A stretch of DNA of 64,000 bases. Origin: Pseudomonas mandelii. GTDB taxonomy: Bacteria > Pseudomonadota > Gammaproteobacteria > Pseudomonadales > Pseudomonadaceae. The notes beneath the pieces are model-generated. The model was not told the DNA's origin, ran no database searches, and was given only the letters and a program-made list of their open reading frames with translations. The translations under genes were made by a program, and so were the position numbers. Below are positions 50,798-59,813 of this stretch, piece after piece (positions within the stretch are counted from its first letter, which is position 1; each line of letters starts with the position of its first letter). The stretch lies in NCBI RefSeq assembly GCF_006438925.1, contig NZ_RCZA01000001.1, forward strand, positions 558,001 through 622,000, read 5' to 3'.

Positions 50798-52621
50798 TCA
50801 GCCTTCGATCTCGATCAGGATTTCGCCCGGGTTCACCCGGTCGCCCTTGGCCACGTGGATGGCGGTGACTTTGCCGGCGATGGCCGATTGGACTTCGGTT
50901 TCCATCTTCATCGCTTCGGTGATCAGCACGGCCTGGCCGGCTTTCACGGTGTCGCCTTCCTTGACCAGCACGTCGACGATGTTGCCCGGCATGGTGGTGC
51001 TGACGTGGCCCGGTGCAGTGGCTTGCTTGCGCTTGCTGCTGCCGCCGCTGACGAATTCGTTGAGCGGCTCGAACACCACTTCTTCCGGCATGCCGTCGAT
51101 GGACAGGTAGAAGTGGCGCTTGCCTTCAGCCTTGACGCCGACACCGGTGATGTCGACGCGGTAGGTTTCGCCGTGGACGTCGATGACGAACTCGGTCGGC
51201 ACGCCTTCGCCACCGGCCGAGGTCACGCCGCCGGCTTCAGGAATCGGCAGCAGCACTTCTGGAGTCAGGGTGCCGGCGGCGCGTTCTTCGAGGAACTTGC
51301 GACCGATGTCCGGGAACATGGCGTAGGTCAGCACGTCTTCTTCAGACTTGGCCACCGTACCGATTTCAGCACGCAGCTTGGTCATTTCCGGCTTGAGCAG
51401 GTCAGCCGGACGCACGTCGATCACTTCTTCGCTGCCGATGGCCTGGCGACGCAGTTTTTCGTTCACGGTGCCCGGCGCTTTGCCATAGCCGCCTTGTAGG
51501 TAAAGCTTCACTTCGTTGGTGATGGTCTTGTAGCGCTCACCGGCCAGCACGTTGAAGAACGCCTGGGTGCCGACAATCTGCGAGGTCGGGGTCACCAGCG
51601 GCGGGAAGCCGAGGTCTTCACGAACGCGCGGGATTTCGGCCAGCACTTCGCTCATGCGGTTCAGGGCACCCTGCTCTTTCAACTGGTTTGCCAGGTTGGA
51701 AATCATCCCGCCGGGTACCTGGTTGACTTGAACGCGGGTGTCGACGGCGGTGAACTCGCTTTCGAACTGGTGGTACTTTTTGCGCACGGCGTAGAAGTAC
51801 AGACCGATCTCTTGCAGCAGTTCCAGATTCAGTCCGGTGTCGAACTCGCTGCCTTTAAGGGCGGCAACCATCGACTCGGTGCCCGGGTGGCTGGTGCCCC
51901 AGGCGAAGCTGGAGATCGCGGTATCGATGTGGTCGGCACCGTTTTCGATGGCCTTGAGTTGGCACATCGCGGCCAAACCCGCGGTGTCGTGCGAGTGAAT
52001 GAACACTGGCAGCGATTGCTCGGATTTCAATGCCTTGACCAGTTCTCCGGTAGCGTACGGAGTCAGCAGGCCAGCCATGTCCTTGATCGCCACCGAGTCG
52101 CAACCCATGGCTTCCATCTGCTTGGCTTGCGCCACGAACGCCTCGATGGTGTGCACCGGGCTGGTGGTGTAAGCGATGGTGCCTTGAGCGTGTTTGCCGG
52201 CGGCTTTCACCGCTTCGATGGCGACTCGCAGGTTACGCACGTCGTTCATGGCGTCGAAGATGCGGAACACATCGATGCCGTTGACCGCAGCCTTGGCGAC
52301 GAAGGCTTTGACCACGTCGTCGCTGTAGTGGCGGTAGCCCAGCAGGTTCTGGCCACGCAGAAGCATTTGCAGGCGAGTGTTAGGCAACGCCGCGCGCAGT
52401 TGGCGCAAGCGCTCCCACGGGTCTTCTTTGAGGAAGCGTACGCAGGCGTCGAAGGTCGCGCCGCCCCAGACTTCCAGCGACCAGTAGCCGACTTTGTCGA
52501 GCTTGTCGCAGATCGGCAGCATGTCTTCGGTGCGCATGCGGGTCGCGAGCAGCGATTGGTGGGCGTCGCGCAGGATTGTGTCGGTAACGTTTATCTTTTT
52601 AGAAACAGGGGGTTTGCTCAT
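50798..52621 (-). CDS. pycB: Pyruvate carboxylase subunit B (biotinylated, OadA-like)
   Basis: A 607-residue carboxyltransferase that moves the carboxyl group from biotin to pyruvate to make oxaloacetate. The start at 52621 (MSKPPVSKKINV) follows GAGGAA. The HMGL-type domain begins VTDTILRDAHQSLLATRMR, with LEVWGGATFDACVRFLKEDPWERLR, and VAIKDMAGLLTPY further on. A PYC_OADA domain runs from about 300 to 480. The biotinyl domain at the end has VLITEAMKMETEVQSAIAGK with the biotin lysine. It follows subunit A by 11 bases on the same strand. Annotated as oadA in some genomes; the biotin-carboxylase partner argues for pyruvate carboxylase. Confidence 0.95.
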   Translation of the reverse strand: MSKPPVSKKINVTDTILRDAHQSLLATRMRTEDMLPICDKLDKVGYWSLEVWGGATFDACVRFLKEDPWERLRQLRAALPNTRLQMLLRGQNLLGYRHYSDDVVKAFVAKAAVNGIDVFRIFDAMNDVRNLRVAIEAVKAAGKHAQGTIAYTTSPVHTIEAFVAQAKQMEAMGCDSVAIKDMAGLLTPYATGELVKALKSEQSLPVFIHSHDTAGLAAMCQLKAIENGADHIDTAISSFAWGTSHPGTESMVAALKGSEFDTGLNLELLQEIGLYFYAVRKKYHQFESEFTAVDTRVQVNQVPGGMISNLANQLKEQGALNRMSEVLAEIPRVREDLGFPPLVTPTSQIVGTQAFFNVLAGERYKTITNEVKLYLQGGYGKAPGTVNEKLRRQAIGSEEVIDVRPADLLKPEMTKLRAEIGTVAKSEEDVLTYAMFPDIGRKFLEERAAGTLTPEVLLPIPEAGGVTSAGGEGVPTEFVIDVHGETYRVDITGVGVKAEGKRHFYLSIDGMPEEVVFEPLNEFVSGGSSKRKQATAPGHVSTTMPGNIVDVLVKEGDTVKAGQAVLITEAMKMETEVQSAIAGKVTAIHVAKGDRVNPGEILIEIEG

Positions 52622-52632
52622 TGTTCTATTCC

Positions 52633-54048
52633 TCACAGGCCTGCGTGGGCGGCGATGGCGGCGGCGATGGCCAGGGCCAGCTCTTCGGGTTTGCGCTTGA
52701 TCGAGTAGTTGGTCAGTTCAGGGTGGCTTTCAACGAAGCTGGTGTTGAACTGGCCGCTACGGAATTCCGGGTTACGCAGGATTTCCTGGTAGTACGCGGC
52801 GGTGGTCTTGACCCCTTGCAGACGCATGTCGTCGAGGGCGCGCAAGCCACGGTCCATCGCCTCTTCCCAGGTCAGCGCCCACACCACCAGTTTCAGGCAC
52901 ATGGAGTCGTAGAACGGTGGAATGGTGTAACCGGTGTAGATCGCCGTGTCGGTACGCACACCGGGGCCGCCGGGTGCGTAGTAACGGGTGATCTTGCCGA
53001 AACTCGGCAGGAAGTTGTTTTTCGGGTCTTCGGCGTTGATCCGGAACTGCAGCGCGAAACCGCGGTGCTGGATGTCTTCCTGTTTCACCGAAAGCGGCAG
53101 GCCGGAGGCAATGCGGATCTGCTCACGAACGATGTCGATGCCGGTGATTTCTTCGGTGATGGTGTGTTCCACCTGCACCCGGGTGTTCATTTCCATGAAG
53201 TACACCTCGCCCTCGGCGAGCAGGAACTCCACGGTGCCGGCGTTCTCGTAACCCACGGCCTTGGCTGCGCGCACCGACAGGTCGCCGATGTAGGCGCGCT
53301 GTTCCGGGGTCAGTTGCGGGCTTGGGGCGATCTCGATGAGCTTCTGGTTGCGACGCTGGATCGAGCAGTCACGCTCGAACAGGTGCACCACGTTGCCAAA
53401 GCTGTCGCCGAGGATCTGCGCTTCGATGTGTTTCGGATTGACGATGCATTTTTCCAGGAACACTTCCGCCGAACCGAAAGCCTTGGTGGCTTCGGAAATG
53501 ACTCGCGGGAATGCTTGTTCAAGTTCTTCTCGGCTGTCACAGCGACGGATACCACGACCACCGCCACCCGAAGTCGCCTTGAGCATCACCGGATAACCGA
53601 TGCGGTCGCCTTCGATCAACGCTTCCGCGATATCCGCGACGTTGCCTTCGGTCCCCGGGGTGACGGGTACGCCAGCCTTGATCATGCTGCGACGGGCTTC
53701 AGTCTTGTCGCCCATGCGGCGAATCACTTCAGCCGATGGACCGATGAACTTGATGCCGCGCTCGGCGCAGATGTCTGCCAGTTCAGCGTTTTCCGAAAGG
53801 AAACCGTAGCCGGGGTGCAGCGCATCACAACCGGTTTCCACCGCCAGATTCACCAGCTTGCGCGCATTCAGGTAGCCGGCCAGTGGCTCGGCACCGATGC
53901 TGTGGGCCTCGTCCGCACGCTTCACATGCAACGCATGGCGGTCGGCGTCGGAATAGATCGCGACCGAGCGAATGCCCATCTCGGCGCAGGCACGTACGAT
54001 TCGTACGGCAATCTCACCACGGTTGGCGATCAGGATCTTTTTTATCAC
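52633..54048 (-). CDS. pycA: Pyruvate carboxylase subunit A (biotin carboxylase)
   Basis: A 471-residue ATP-grasp enzyme that carboxylates biotin with bicarbonate and ATP. Its opening IKKILIANRGEIAVRIVRACAEMGI is the biotin-carboxylase signature. The ATP loop is MLKATSGGGGRGIRRCDS near residue 160, and YFMEMNTRVQVEHTITEEITGIDIV carries the catalytic Glu/Arg. It lies upstream of pycB in one operon; together they refill oxaloacetate for the TCA cycle. An accC of fatty-acid synthesis is excluded by the pycB neighbour. Confidence 0.94.
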   Translation of the reverse strand: MIKKILIANRGEIAVRIVRACAEMGIRSVAIYSDADRHALHVKRADEAHSIGAEPLAGYLNARKLVNLAVETGCDALHPGYGFLSENAELADICAERGIKFIGPSAEVIRRMGDKTEARRSMIKAGVPVTPGTEGNVADIAEALIEGDRIGYPVMLKATSGGGGRGIRRCDSREELEQAFPRVISEATKAFGSAEVFLEKCIVNPKHIEAQILGDSFGNVVHLFERDCSIQRRNQKLIEIAPSPQLTPEQRAYIGDLSVRAAKAVGYENAGTVEFLLAEGEVYFMEMNTRVQVEHTITEEITGIDIVREQIRIASGLPLSVKQEDIQHRGFALQFRINAEDPKNNFLPSFGKITRYYAPGGPGVRTDTAIYTGYTIPPFYDSMCLKLVVWALTWEEAMDRGLRALDDMRLQGVKTTAAYYQEILRNPEFRSGQFNTSFVESHPELTNYSIKRKPEELALAIAAAIAAHAGL

Positions 54049-54185
54049 TTGGAGGTTCCCTTGAGCCGGTGGTACCCACGACCTGCTAGACCAGGTCGAC
54101 GCGTGACCAAATGTTTCAATTCAGTCGCAGGCCCACACTAGCCCCCACAAGGGATTAACAAAAATGAATAATAATTGGGTCAGGC

Positions 54186-54201
54186 ATAAGCAAAGACTTA
54201 T
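54186..54201. promoter_or_regulatory. LysR-type palindrome between pycA and pycR
   Basis: ATAAG-CAAAGA-CTTAT, a 16-bp inverted repeat in the divergent gap, 38 bases before the pycR ATG. It has the T-N12-A shape common to LysR-type operators and is a candidate for PycR binding. Confidence 0.5.
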
Positions 54202-54238
54202 AGTTGACTCATCAGCCTGCGGTGAGAGCGCCTAGAAA

Positions 54239-55201
54239 ATGCGTAAGTCCTTGATGCGTATGACGTTGCGTCAATTGCAGATCTTCAATGAAGTCTGTGA
54301 TTTGCGGTCCTACAGCCGTGCAGCCGATGAAATGTCTCTCACACAACCTGCCGTGAGCCTACAGATTCGTCAACTTGAAGAGCTGATTGGGCAACCTCTG
54401 TTCGATTATGTCGGTAAAAAGCTCTACATGACCGAGGCAGCCGAAGCCCTTCAACGCGCCAGCCGCGACATTTTCGGACGCCTGGAAAACCTCGACATGC
54501 AGCTTTCAGACATGCAGGGATCGCTGCAAGGTCAGCTGAAACTGGCGGTGGAGTCCAGCGCCAAGTATTTCGTGCCGCATCTGTTTGCCGCGTTCAAGCG
54601 CCAGCATCCGGAAGTGAACCTGCAACTGACGGTGGTCAATCGCGGGCAGGTCATTCGACGACTGTCGGACAACCGCGACGACCTGGTGATCATGTCCATG
54701 GTGCCGCAGGACATGGGGCTGGAGTTCTTGCCATTCCTCAACAACCCGATCGTTGCCGTGGCGCCACCGGATCATCCGCTGTGCCACATGGGCCCGCTAC
54801 GTTTGCAGGATCTTGAACCCTACACACTGCTGATGCGCGAATCCGGCTCCGGGACGCGGCTGGCTTGCGAAGAATATTTCAAAGAGAAGCGCGTGCACTT
54901 CAACCAGACCCAGGAAGTCTCGTCAGCCGAAGCACAGCGTGAATGTGTGGTGGCGGGTCTGGGCGTGGCGCTGTTGACGCGTCACGCCCTGAACCTTGAG
55001 TTGGCGACCGGCGGATTGATCGAGTTGCCGGTCGAAGAGCTGCCGCTGTATCGCAGCTGGTGCCTGGTGCAAGCCAAGGCGAAACGGCTGTCACCGGTGG
55101 CGCACGCGTTCCTTGCGTTTATTCGCAGTGAGCGGGTGCAGATCAGCGCGCTGGTTGAGCGTTTCGACGGGAAGTTGCCGGTGCCGCCTGCCAGTAGTTG
55201 A
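54239..55201 (+). CDS. pycR: LysR-family regulator of pyruvate carboxylase (PycR-like)
   Basis: A 320-residue LysR-type regulator. The helix-turn-helix is RQLQIFNEVCDLRSYSRAADEMSLTQPAVSLQIRQLEELIG (residues 10-50). The effector domain has GQLKLAVESSAKYFVPHLFAAF, LVIMSMVPQDMGLEFLPFL and SGSGTRLACEEYF, and ends ALLTRHALNLELATGG. From memory the equivalent P. aeruginosa gene PA5437 (pycR) is divergent from pycA-pycB and regulates them. Start ATG 54239 is accepted; ATG 54260 (MTLRQLQ) is also possible. Its 3' end overlaps a small minus-strand gene. Confidence 0.9.
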   Translation: MRKSLMRMTLRQLQIFNEVCDLRSYSRAADEMSLTQPAVSLQIRQLEELIGQPLFDYVGKKLYMTEAAEALQRASRDIFGRLENLDMQLSDMQGSLQGQLKLAVESSAKYFVPHLFAAFKRQHPEVNLQLTVVNRGQVIRRLSDNRDDLVIMSMVPQDMGLEFLPFLNNPIVAVAPPDHPLCHMGPLRLQDLEPYTLLMRESGSGTRLACEEYFKEKRVHFNQTQEVSSAEAQRECVVAGLGVALLTRHALNLELATGGLIELPVEELPLYRSWCLVQAKAKRLSPVAHAFLAFIRSERVQISALVERFDGKLPVPPASS

Positions 55202-55352
55202 GCTCCAGCTCAGGGAAATCACCGATCTCGGCCAGCAGTTGGCGACGCTCGCAGCGATCTTCGATAGCGCGGCGAAATTCCATGCGGCGCTGGTCTTCCT
55301 GCTGACGACGGGTTCTGGCGGCGCTGTTGCGTTCTTCGTAGGGCTGGGCCAT
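55143..55352 (-). CDS. Small basic/acidic protein PA-conserved type, unknown function
   Basis: A 69-residue reading frame, MAQPYEERNSAARTRRQQED at the start. It is very rich in Arg, Glu and Gln and predicted to be one or two helices, with no signal peptide or membrane part. It overlaps the end of pycR by 59 bases on the opposite strand. It is unlike the usual Arg/Ala/Pro shadow frames of GC-rich DNA because it has balanced charges and no long Ala/Arg/Pro runs, and it lies mostly outside other genes. I believe similar small proteins occur in other pseudomonads at this place, but cannot confirm. No function is known. Confidence 0.6.
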   Translation of the reverse strand: MAQPYEERNSAARTRRQQEDQRRMEFRRAIEDRCERRQLLAEIGDFPELELNYWQAAPATSRRNAQPAR

Positions 55353-55467
55353 TTCGAGTCTCCCAAGGCGATTACGGGAGTTTCAAGATAGGCGCGAGGG
55401 ATGACGGTTTGGCGGCGGGCGGGTTACAGGGAGATGAACCTTGCCGAGTGATGTGAACCCAAAAAGC

Positions 55468-55541
55468 AAAGATCGCAGCCTTCGGCAGCTCCTACAGATG
55501 TACACATTCCATGTAGGAGTTGCCGAAGGCTGCGATCTTTT
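55468..55541. repeat. REPIN, GTAGGAGTTGCCG class
   Basis: Arms AAAGATCGCAGCCTTCGGCA and TTGCCGAAGGCTGCGATCTTT with about 30 bases between them, in the gap after the RpiR-type gene. Confidence 0.9.
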
Positions 55542-55545
55542 GACT

Positions 55546-56412
55546 TTAATCGTCCAGCGCTTTTACCGATTTAGGCGACAGCCGCAAGCTGCGCAGGCTG
55601 CGCTTGACGCTCTTGAGGTGATTGACCAGGCTCGGCCCGCGGGCCATGGCCACGCCCATCGCCAACACGTCGATCACCACCAGGTGAGCGATCCGCGAGG
55701 TCAGCGGCGTATAGATCTCGGTGTCTTCATGCACATCGATCGCCAGGTTGACGGTCGACAGTTCGGCCAGCGGTGTCTGGCTCGGGCACAAGGTAATCAG
55801 CGAAGCGCCGCTTTCGCGCACCAGATTGGCGGTGATCAACAAATCTTTGGAACGCCCGGACTGGGAAATACAGATCGCTACGTCGGTCGGTTTCAACGTG
55901 ACCGCCGACATCGCCTGCATGTGCGGGTCGGAATACGCCGCCGCCGTCAGCAACAAACGGAAGAACTTGTGCTGGGCATCGGCCGCCACTGCACCCGACG
56001 CGCCAAAGCCATAGAACTCGACCCGCTGGGCCTGCGACATGAGCGACACAGCACGCTGCAACTCCACCGGATCGAGCTTCTCGCGAACCTCCATCAGCGT
56101 GTGCAGGGTGGTGTCGAAGATTTTCAGGCTGTAGTCAGCGACCGAGTCGTCTTCATGAATCGCGAACTGCCCGAAGCTCGCGCCGGCAGCCAGGCTCTGT
56201 GCCAGTTTCAACTTCAAGTCCTGGAAACCGGAGCAACCGATGGCGCGACAGAACCGCACGATGGTCGGTTCGCTAATGCCCACGTTGTGGGCCAGGTCGG
56301 CCATGGAGCTGTGCATCACCGCCGCAGGATCAAGCAGCACGTGGTCGGCGACCTTGAGCTCCGACTTGCGTAAGAGGTGGCGTGACTGGGCGATGTGTTG
56401 CAGCAGATTCAA
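55546..56412 (-). CDS. RpiR-family (HexR-like) transcriptional regulator
   Basis: A 288-residue regulator with an N-terminal RpiR helix-turn-helix (SMADLAHNVGISEPTIVRFCRAIGCSGFQDLKLKLAQSL, residues 36-73) and a C-terminal SIS sugar-phosphate domain (about 120-260; VEFYGFGASGAVAADAQHKFFRLL, DVAICISQSGRSKDLLITANL). The initiation codon appears to be TTG at 56412. It is a paralogue of HexR but, from memory, corresponds to PA5438 rather than to hexR next to zwf. A TGTAGTTATACTACA palindrome 48 bases upstream is probably its own site. The ligand is likely a sugar phosphate (inference). Confidence 0.88.
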   Translation of the reverse strand: MNLLQHIAQSRHLLRKSELKVADHVLLDPAAVMHSSMADLAHNVGISEPTIVRFCRAIGCSGFQDLKLKLAQSLAAGASFGQFAIHEDDSVADYSLKIFDTTLHTLMEVREKLDPVELQRAVSLMSQAQRVEFYGFGASGAVAADAQHKFFRLLLTAAAYSDPHMQAMSAVTLKPTDVAICISQSGRSKDLLITANLVRESGASLITLCPSQTPLAELSTVNLAIDVHEDTEIYTPLTSRIAHLVVIDVLAMGVAMARGPSLVNHLKSVKRSLRSLRLSPKSVKALDD

Positions 56413-56459
56413 AGGGCTGGACTCTTTGTTATTGGCAGGTGCCGGGGATGTAGCACGCT

Positions 56460-56474
56460 TGTAGTTATACTACA
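56460..56474. promoter_or_regulatory. RpiR/HexR-type palindromic operator
   Basis: TGTAGTTATACTACA is a 15-bp palindrome matching the TGTAxT-WWW-AxTACA pattern of RpiR/HexR sites. It lies just upstream of the RpiR-type gene, pointing to autoregulation. Confidence 0.7.
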
Positions 56475-56553
56475 TGAATCGGCTTTTTGCCTGCTCAATG
56501 CGTAACTCGATGTCCCCATTTCACGCCACATGCGCTCCATGTAGCCCCCGAGA

Positions 56554-56690
56554 CCCTGTAGCAGCTGCCGAAGGCTGCGTTCGGCGGCGCAGCCGTCGTA
56601 AAACCTGAGAACCGGATTATCCGGTAACCGCGTAACGCCCATTCACGACGGCTGCGCCGCCGAACGCAGCCTTCGGCAGCTGCTACAGGG
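56554..56690. repeat. Long REPIN with 46-bp perfect arms
   Basis: Arms at 56554-56599 and 56645-56690 are perfect inverted copies of 46 bp (starting CCCTGTAGCAGCTGCCGAAG). The 45-base centre has a smaller hairpin around CCGGATTATCCGG. The right arm contains the stop codon of the GGDEF-EAL gene (56683-56685). Confidence 0.95.
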
Positions 56691-59556
56691 AATTTGTGTC
56701 CTGACGTAAAAGCGCAGCCAGGCCATCAGCCTCGACCGGACGACTGATGAGATAGCCCTGCACTTCATCGCAGCACTCGGCTTTCAAAAACTCTAGCTGC
56801 TCCTGCCGCTCCACCCCTTCAGCCACCACTTTCAACGACAAGCCGTGCGCCATGGCAATAATCGCCCGGGTGATCGCCGCGTCCTCGCTGCCTTCCCCCA
56901 GACCGCGGATAAACGCCTGATCGATTTTCACGTAATCCACCGGGATGCGTTTGAGGTAGCTCAGGGACGAATACCCGGTGCCAAAGTCATCAATCGCCAA
57001 CTTAACCCCCAAATCACGCAATTGCTGGAAAGTCGCGATGATGTGCTCGACGCTGTCCAGCAACTGACTTTCGGTGAGTTCCAGCTCGAGGTAGTGCGGC
57101 GCCAGACCGGTTTCCTCCAGCACCTGACGCACAAGGCTGACCAGTTTGCCCTGACGCAATTGATGCACCGACAGATTGACCGACACCCGAATCGGCGCAA
57201 GCCCCTGACGCTGCCACTCACAGGCTTGCCAGCAGGCCTGACGCAACACGAACTCGCCGATCGGGCCGATCAACCCGGTTTCCTCGGCCAGGCCGATGAA
57301 GTCCCCTGGCGGCACACGGCCCATGGTCGGGTGATCCCAGCGCACCAGCGCCTCGGCGGCATTCAACCGACCCGTGGCGAGGCACAGCTTCGGCTGATAA
57401 AACACCATCAACTGCTTCTCTTCGATAGCTTTACGCAGCTGATTTTCCAGCTGCAAGCGCTCCAGCGTGCTGGCTTGCAGGCTGTCGGTGTAAAACTGGA
57501 AGTTATTTCCGCCCAAGTGCTTGGCGTGCTGCATGGCCATATTTGACTGATGGACCAGCGCGGAAATTTCTCGCGCGTTGTCCGGCAACATACTGATGCC
57601 CATGGACGCGCTAACCACCAGTTCATGGCCCTCGACAGTGATCGGCAAGCGCAGCTTGGTCGACAGTCGGGTCGCCACCCGCACCAGGCTCGACAGGTTG
57701 CCGTAGGCATTGAACAACACGGCAAACTCATCGCCGGACAAGCGAGCGATGGTGTCTGCTTCAGGCAATGCGTTGACCAGGCGCCGGGCCATTTTCTGCA
57801 AGAGCTGGTCGGCGATTTCATGGCCAAGGCTGTCATTGAGCAGCTTGAAACGATCCAGATTGATGTGCAGCAGCGCCAGACTGCGATAGCCGCCCTGGCG
57901 CACCCGCTGATGAGCCTCGTTTAGCCGTTCGCGGAACAGTGAACGGTTAGCCAGGCCCGTCAATTCGTCGTAATGCGTCAGGTAACGCATGCGCTCTTCA
58001 GATTCGCGCCGGGCCGATAGGTCGGCGAAGAAGCCCACGATATGGCTCACATTTCCCCGAGCATCACGCACCGCGTTCAGTTGCAACCATTGCGGATACA
58101 ACTCGCCATTCTTGCGGGTTTCTACCAGCTCGCCCTGCCAACTGCCGTGTTGCTCCAGCGCCTGATGAATCGCAGCGTAGTGTCGGCGGGCATCGCGGCT
58201 GCACGGCAACTCGACCACGTTGCGTCCAATCATGTCTTCAATGTCATAGCCGGTGACTCGGCTGAAGGCCTGATTGACCGCGATCAACGCGTAATTCGGA
58301 TCGAAAATCACGATGCCTTCGCTGGCGGCTTCGAACACCGTCGCGGCCAGTTGCCGTTGCTCTTCCAGAGCTTTGCTGACGCTGATGTCGCGACGGGTGC
58401 CGACCATGCGGATCACCCGGCCATTTTCGCCGCGCTCAACCGCTCGACCACGGTCTTCGATCCAGACCCAATGGCCATCGCCGTGGCGCACGCGGTACTC
58501 AATCTGGTAGTCCTCGCTGCGGCCCTTCAAATGCTCGACCAGCGCGCGCTTGAGCGACGGCAAGTCATCGGGGTGCAGGCGCGGCTTGAGGTGGCGAAGC
58601 ATCGCCGTCACGAATTCCGGCTCCAGGCCGAACAGCTCCTGAAGCTGGGTGTGATGGACTTCGTCGGTTTGCAGGTTCCAGTCCCACAACCCGAGCTCAC
58701 TGGCCTTCAACGCCAGCGCCAGACGCGCTTCACTCTTGCTCAGGGCCTGATTGGCAGCGTCCAGCTCCAGGCTGCGCTGGGCAACACGGCTTTCCAGCTC
58801 GATCTGAATTTGACGTAGCTCGTCTTCGGCGCGACGGCGCTGGTCGATTTCCTTGGCCAGCTTTTGATTGAGCTGATCGCTGCAGCTTTGCGCCTGCTGC
58901 AAGTGTTCGATCAGTGCTTGATTCTGGAAGCGCCGTAACAGTCCGCTATCGATGAGCCGATTGACCTGCCAGGCGACCACACTCAACGCGCCCAGCAATA
59001 TGAGGCCGAACCAGCCCCAGCCCTGATCTTGCTCATCGCCGCCCCAAAACAGATAGCCGATGGCCGGCAACAGACACGGCAAGGTAAAGGACAGGAACGC
59101 CGGCAGGCTGACCGCGTAGGCAACGCTGGCCGAAAGCGCTGCGGCGCCGATCAGGCCGAACACCCAGGCTTGTTGCATGAAGTTATCGGCGGGTACCAGC
59201 GCAATGCCGGCGCCGGCCAGGGTCAGGCCGGTCATGGCCGACCCCAGCAAAAACATGCGACGCCAGATCGGATGGGCCTGACGGTTGGGTATCGCCGAAT
59301 CGAAGGCCGCGACTTGAATCACCCGCAACGCCACCAGCGACAACAGCCACACCAGCCAGACGCTGACCAGGAAGTAACGCTGCGGACTCCAAAGCAAGCC
59401 AGCGCAAACCAGACCGTTGATCAACATGAATAACGTGGGTAGTAACGAACCCTGATAAAGCAGACGCGTGCGTTCGACCGCCATTTCCATGGCGTACTGT
59501 TTGCGGATAACCCGGGGCTCCACAACGGGGCCCGACAGGTCGGTGCTGAGGGTCAT
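56683..59556 (-). CDS. Membrane PAS-GGDEF-EAL cyclic-di-GMP protein
   Basis: A 957-residue protein. I take ATG 59556 (MTLSTDLSGP) as the start; 52 extra residues upstream look non-coding. Five or six membrane helices lie at about 25-200 (SLLPTLFMLINGLVCAGLLW, LPCLLPAIGYLFWGG). A coiled-coil (210-280) follows, then two PAS domains (about 280-520; LGLWDWNLQTDEVHHTQ, NYALIAVNQAFSRVTGYDIED). The GGDEF domain (525-690) has RLSGDEFAVLF, so SGDEF. The EAL domain (700-950) has AAEALVRWDHP, ELELTESQLLD, DDFGTGYSSLSYLKRIPVDYVKID. EAL residues look complete, so it may degrade c-di-GMP. Output and ligand unknown. Its last codons fall in a REPIN. Confidence 0.92.
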   Translation of the reverse strand: MTLSTDLSGPVVEPRVIRKQYAMEMAVERTRLLYQGSLLPTLFMLINGLVCAGLLWSPQRYFLVSVWLVWLLSLVALRVIQVAAFDSAIPNRQAHPIWRRMFLLGSAMTGLTLAGAGIALVPADNFMQQAWVFGLIGAAALSASVAYAVSLPAFLSFTLPCLLPAIGYLFWGGDEQDQGWGWFGLILLGALSVVAWQVNRLIDSGLLRRFQNQALIEHLQQAQSCSDQLNQKLAKEIDQRRRAEDELRQIQIELESRVAQRSLELDAANQALSKSEARLALALKASELGLWDWNLQTDEVHHTQLQELFGLEPEFVTAMLRHLKPRLHPDDLPSLKRALVEHLKGRSEDYQIEYRVRHGDGHWVWIEDRGRAVERGENGRVIRMVGTRRDISVSKALEEQRQLAATVFEAASEGIVIFDPNYALIAVNQAFSRVTGYDIEDMIGRNVVELPCSRDARRHYAAIHQALEQHGSWQGELVETRKNGELYPQWLQLNAVRDARGNVSHIVGFFADLSARRESEERMRYLTHYDELTGLANRSLFRERLNEAHQRVRQGGYRSLALLHINLDRFKLLNDSLGHEIADQLLQKMARRLVNALPEADTIARLSGDEFAVLFNAYGNLSSLVRVATRLSTKLRLPITVEGHELVVSASMGISMLPDNAREISALVHQSNMAMQHAKHLGGNNFQFYTDSLQASTLERLQLENQLRKAIEEKQLMVFYQPKLCLATGRLNAAEALVRWDHPTMGRVPPGDFIGLAEETGLIGPIGEFVLRQACWQACEWQRQGLAPIRVSVNLSVHQLRQGKLVSLVRQVLEETGLAPHYLELELTESQLLDSVEHIIATFQQLRDLGVKLAIDDFGTGYSSLSYLKRIPVDYVKIDQAFIRGLGEGSEDAAITRAIIAMAHGLSLKVVAEGVERQEQLEFLKAECCDEVQGYLISRPVEADGLAALLRQDTNSL

Positions 59557-59813
59557 AGGCAATGTTCTTGTTCTTATAATGGTGAGCATGCGCCCGAAAC
59601 GTCGAGGGAGCATACACAAGCAAATGCCCGGACCAAACTGCCCCAGGTCATAAATAGACCAAAGTATCGACTGCCTGGCCCCGTGTAAAAGCAGCCAAGC
59701 GAGCCCCGCCAACGCTTGCAGCCAGTGACTGACCGGTCGTCCTGCACCTATCTTTCATCGGCTAAAACAATGCGGGGTTTGCCCGGTGTGACGCCGCCCC
59801 CTAGAATGCCCCG

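Noticed and set aside
57721..57744. Degenerate GGDEF (SGDEF) as proof of inactive cyclase
   Set aside because: SGDEF occurs in active cyclases, so the substitution alone says nothing about activity.
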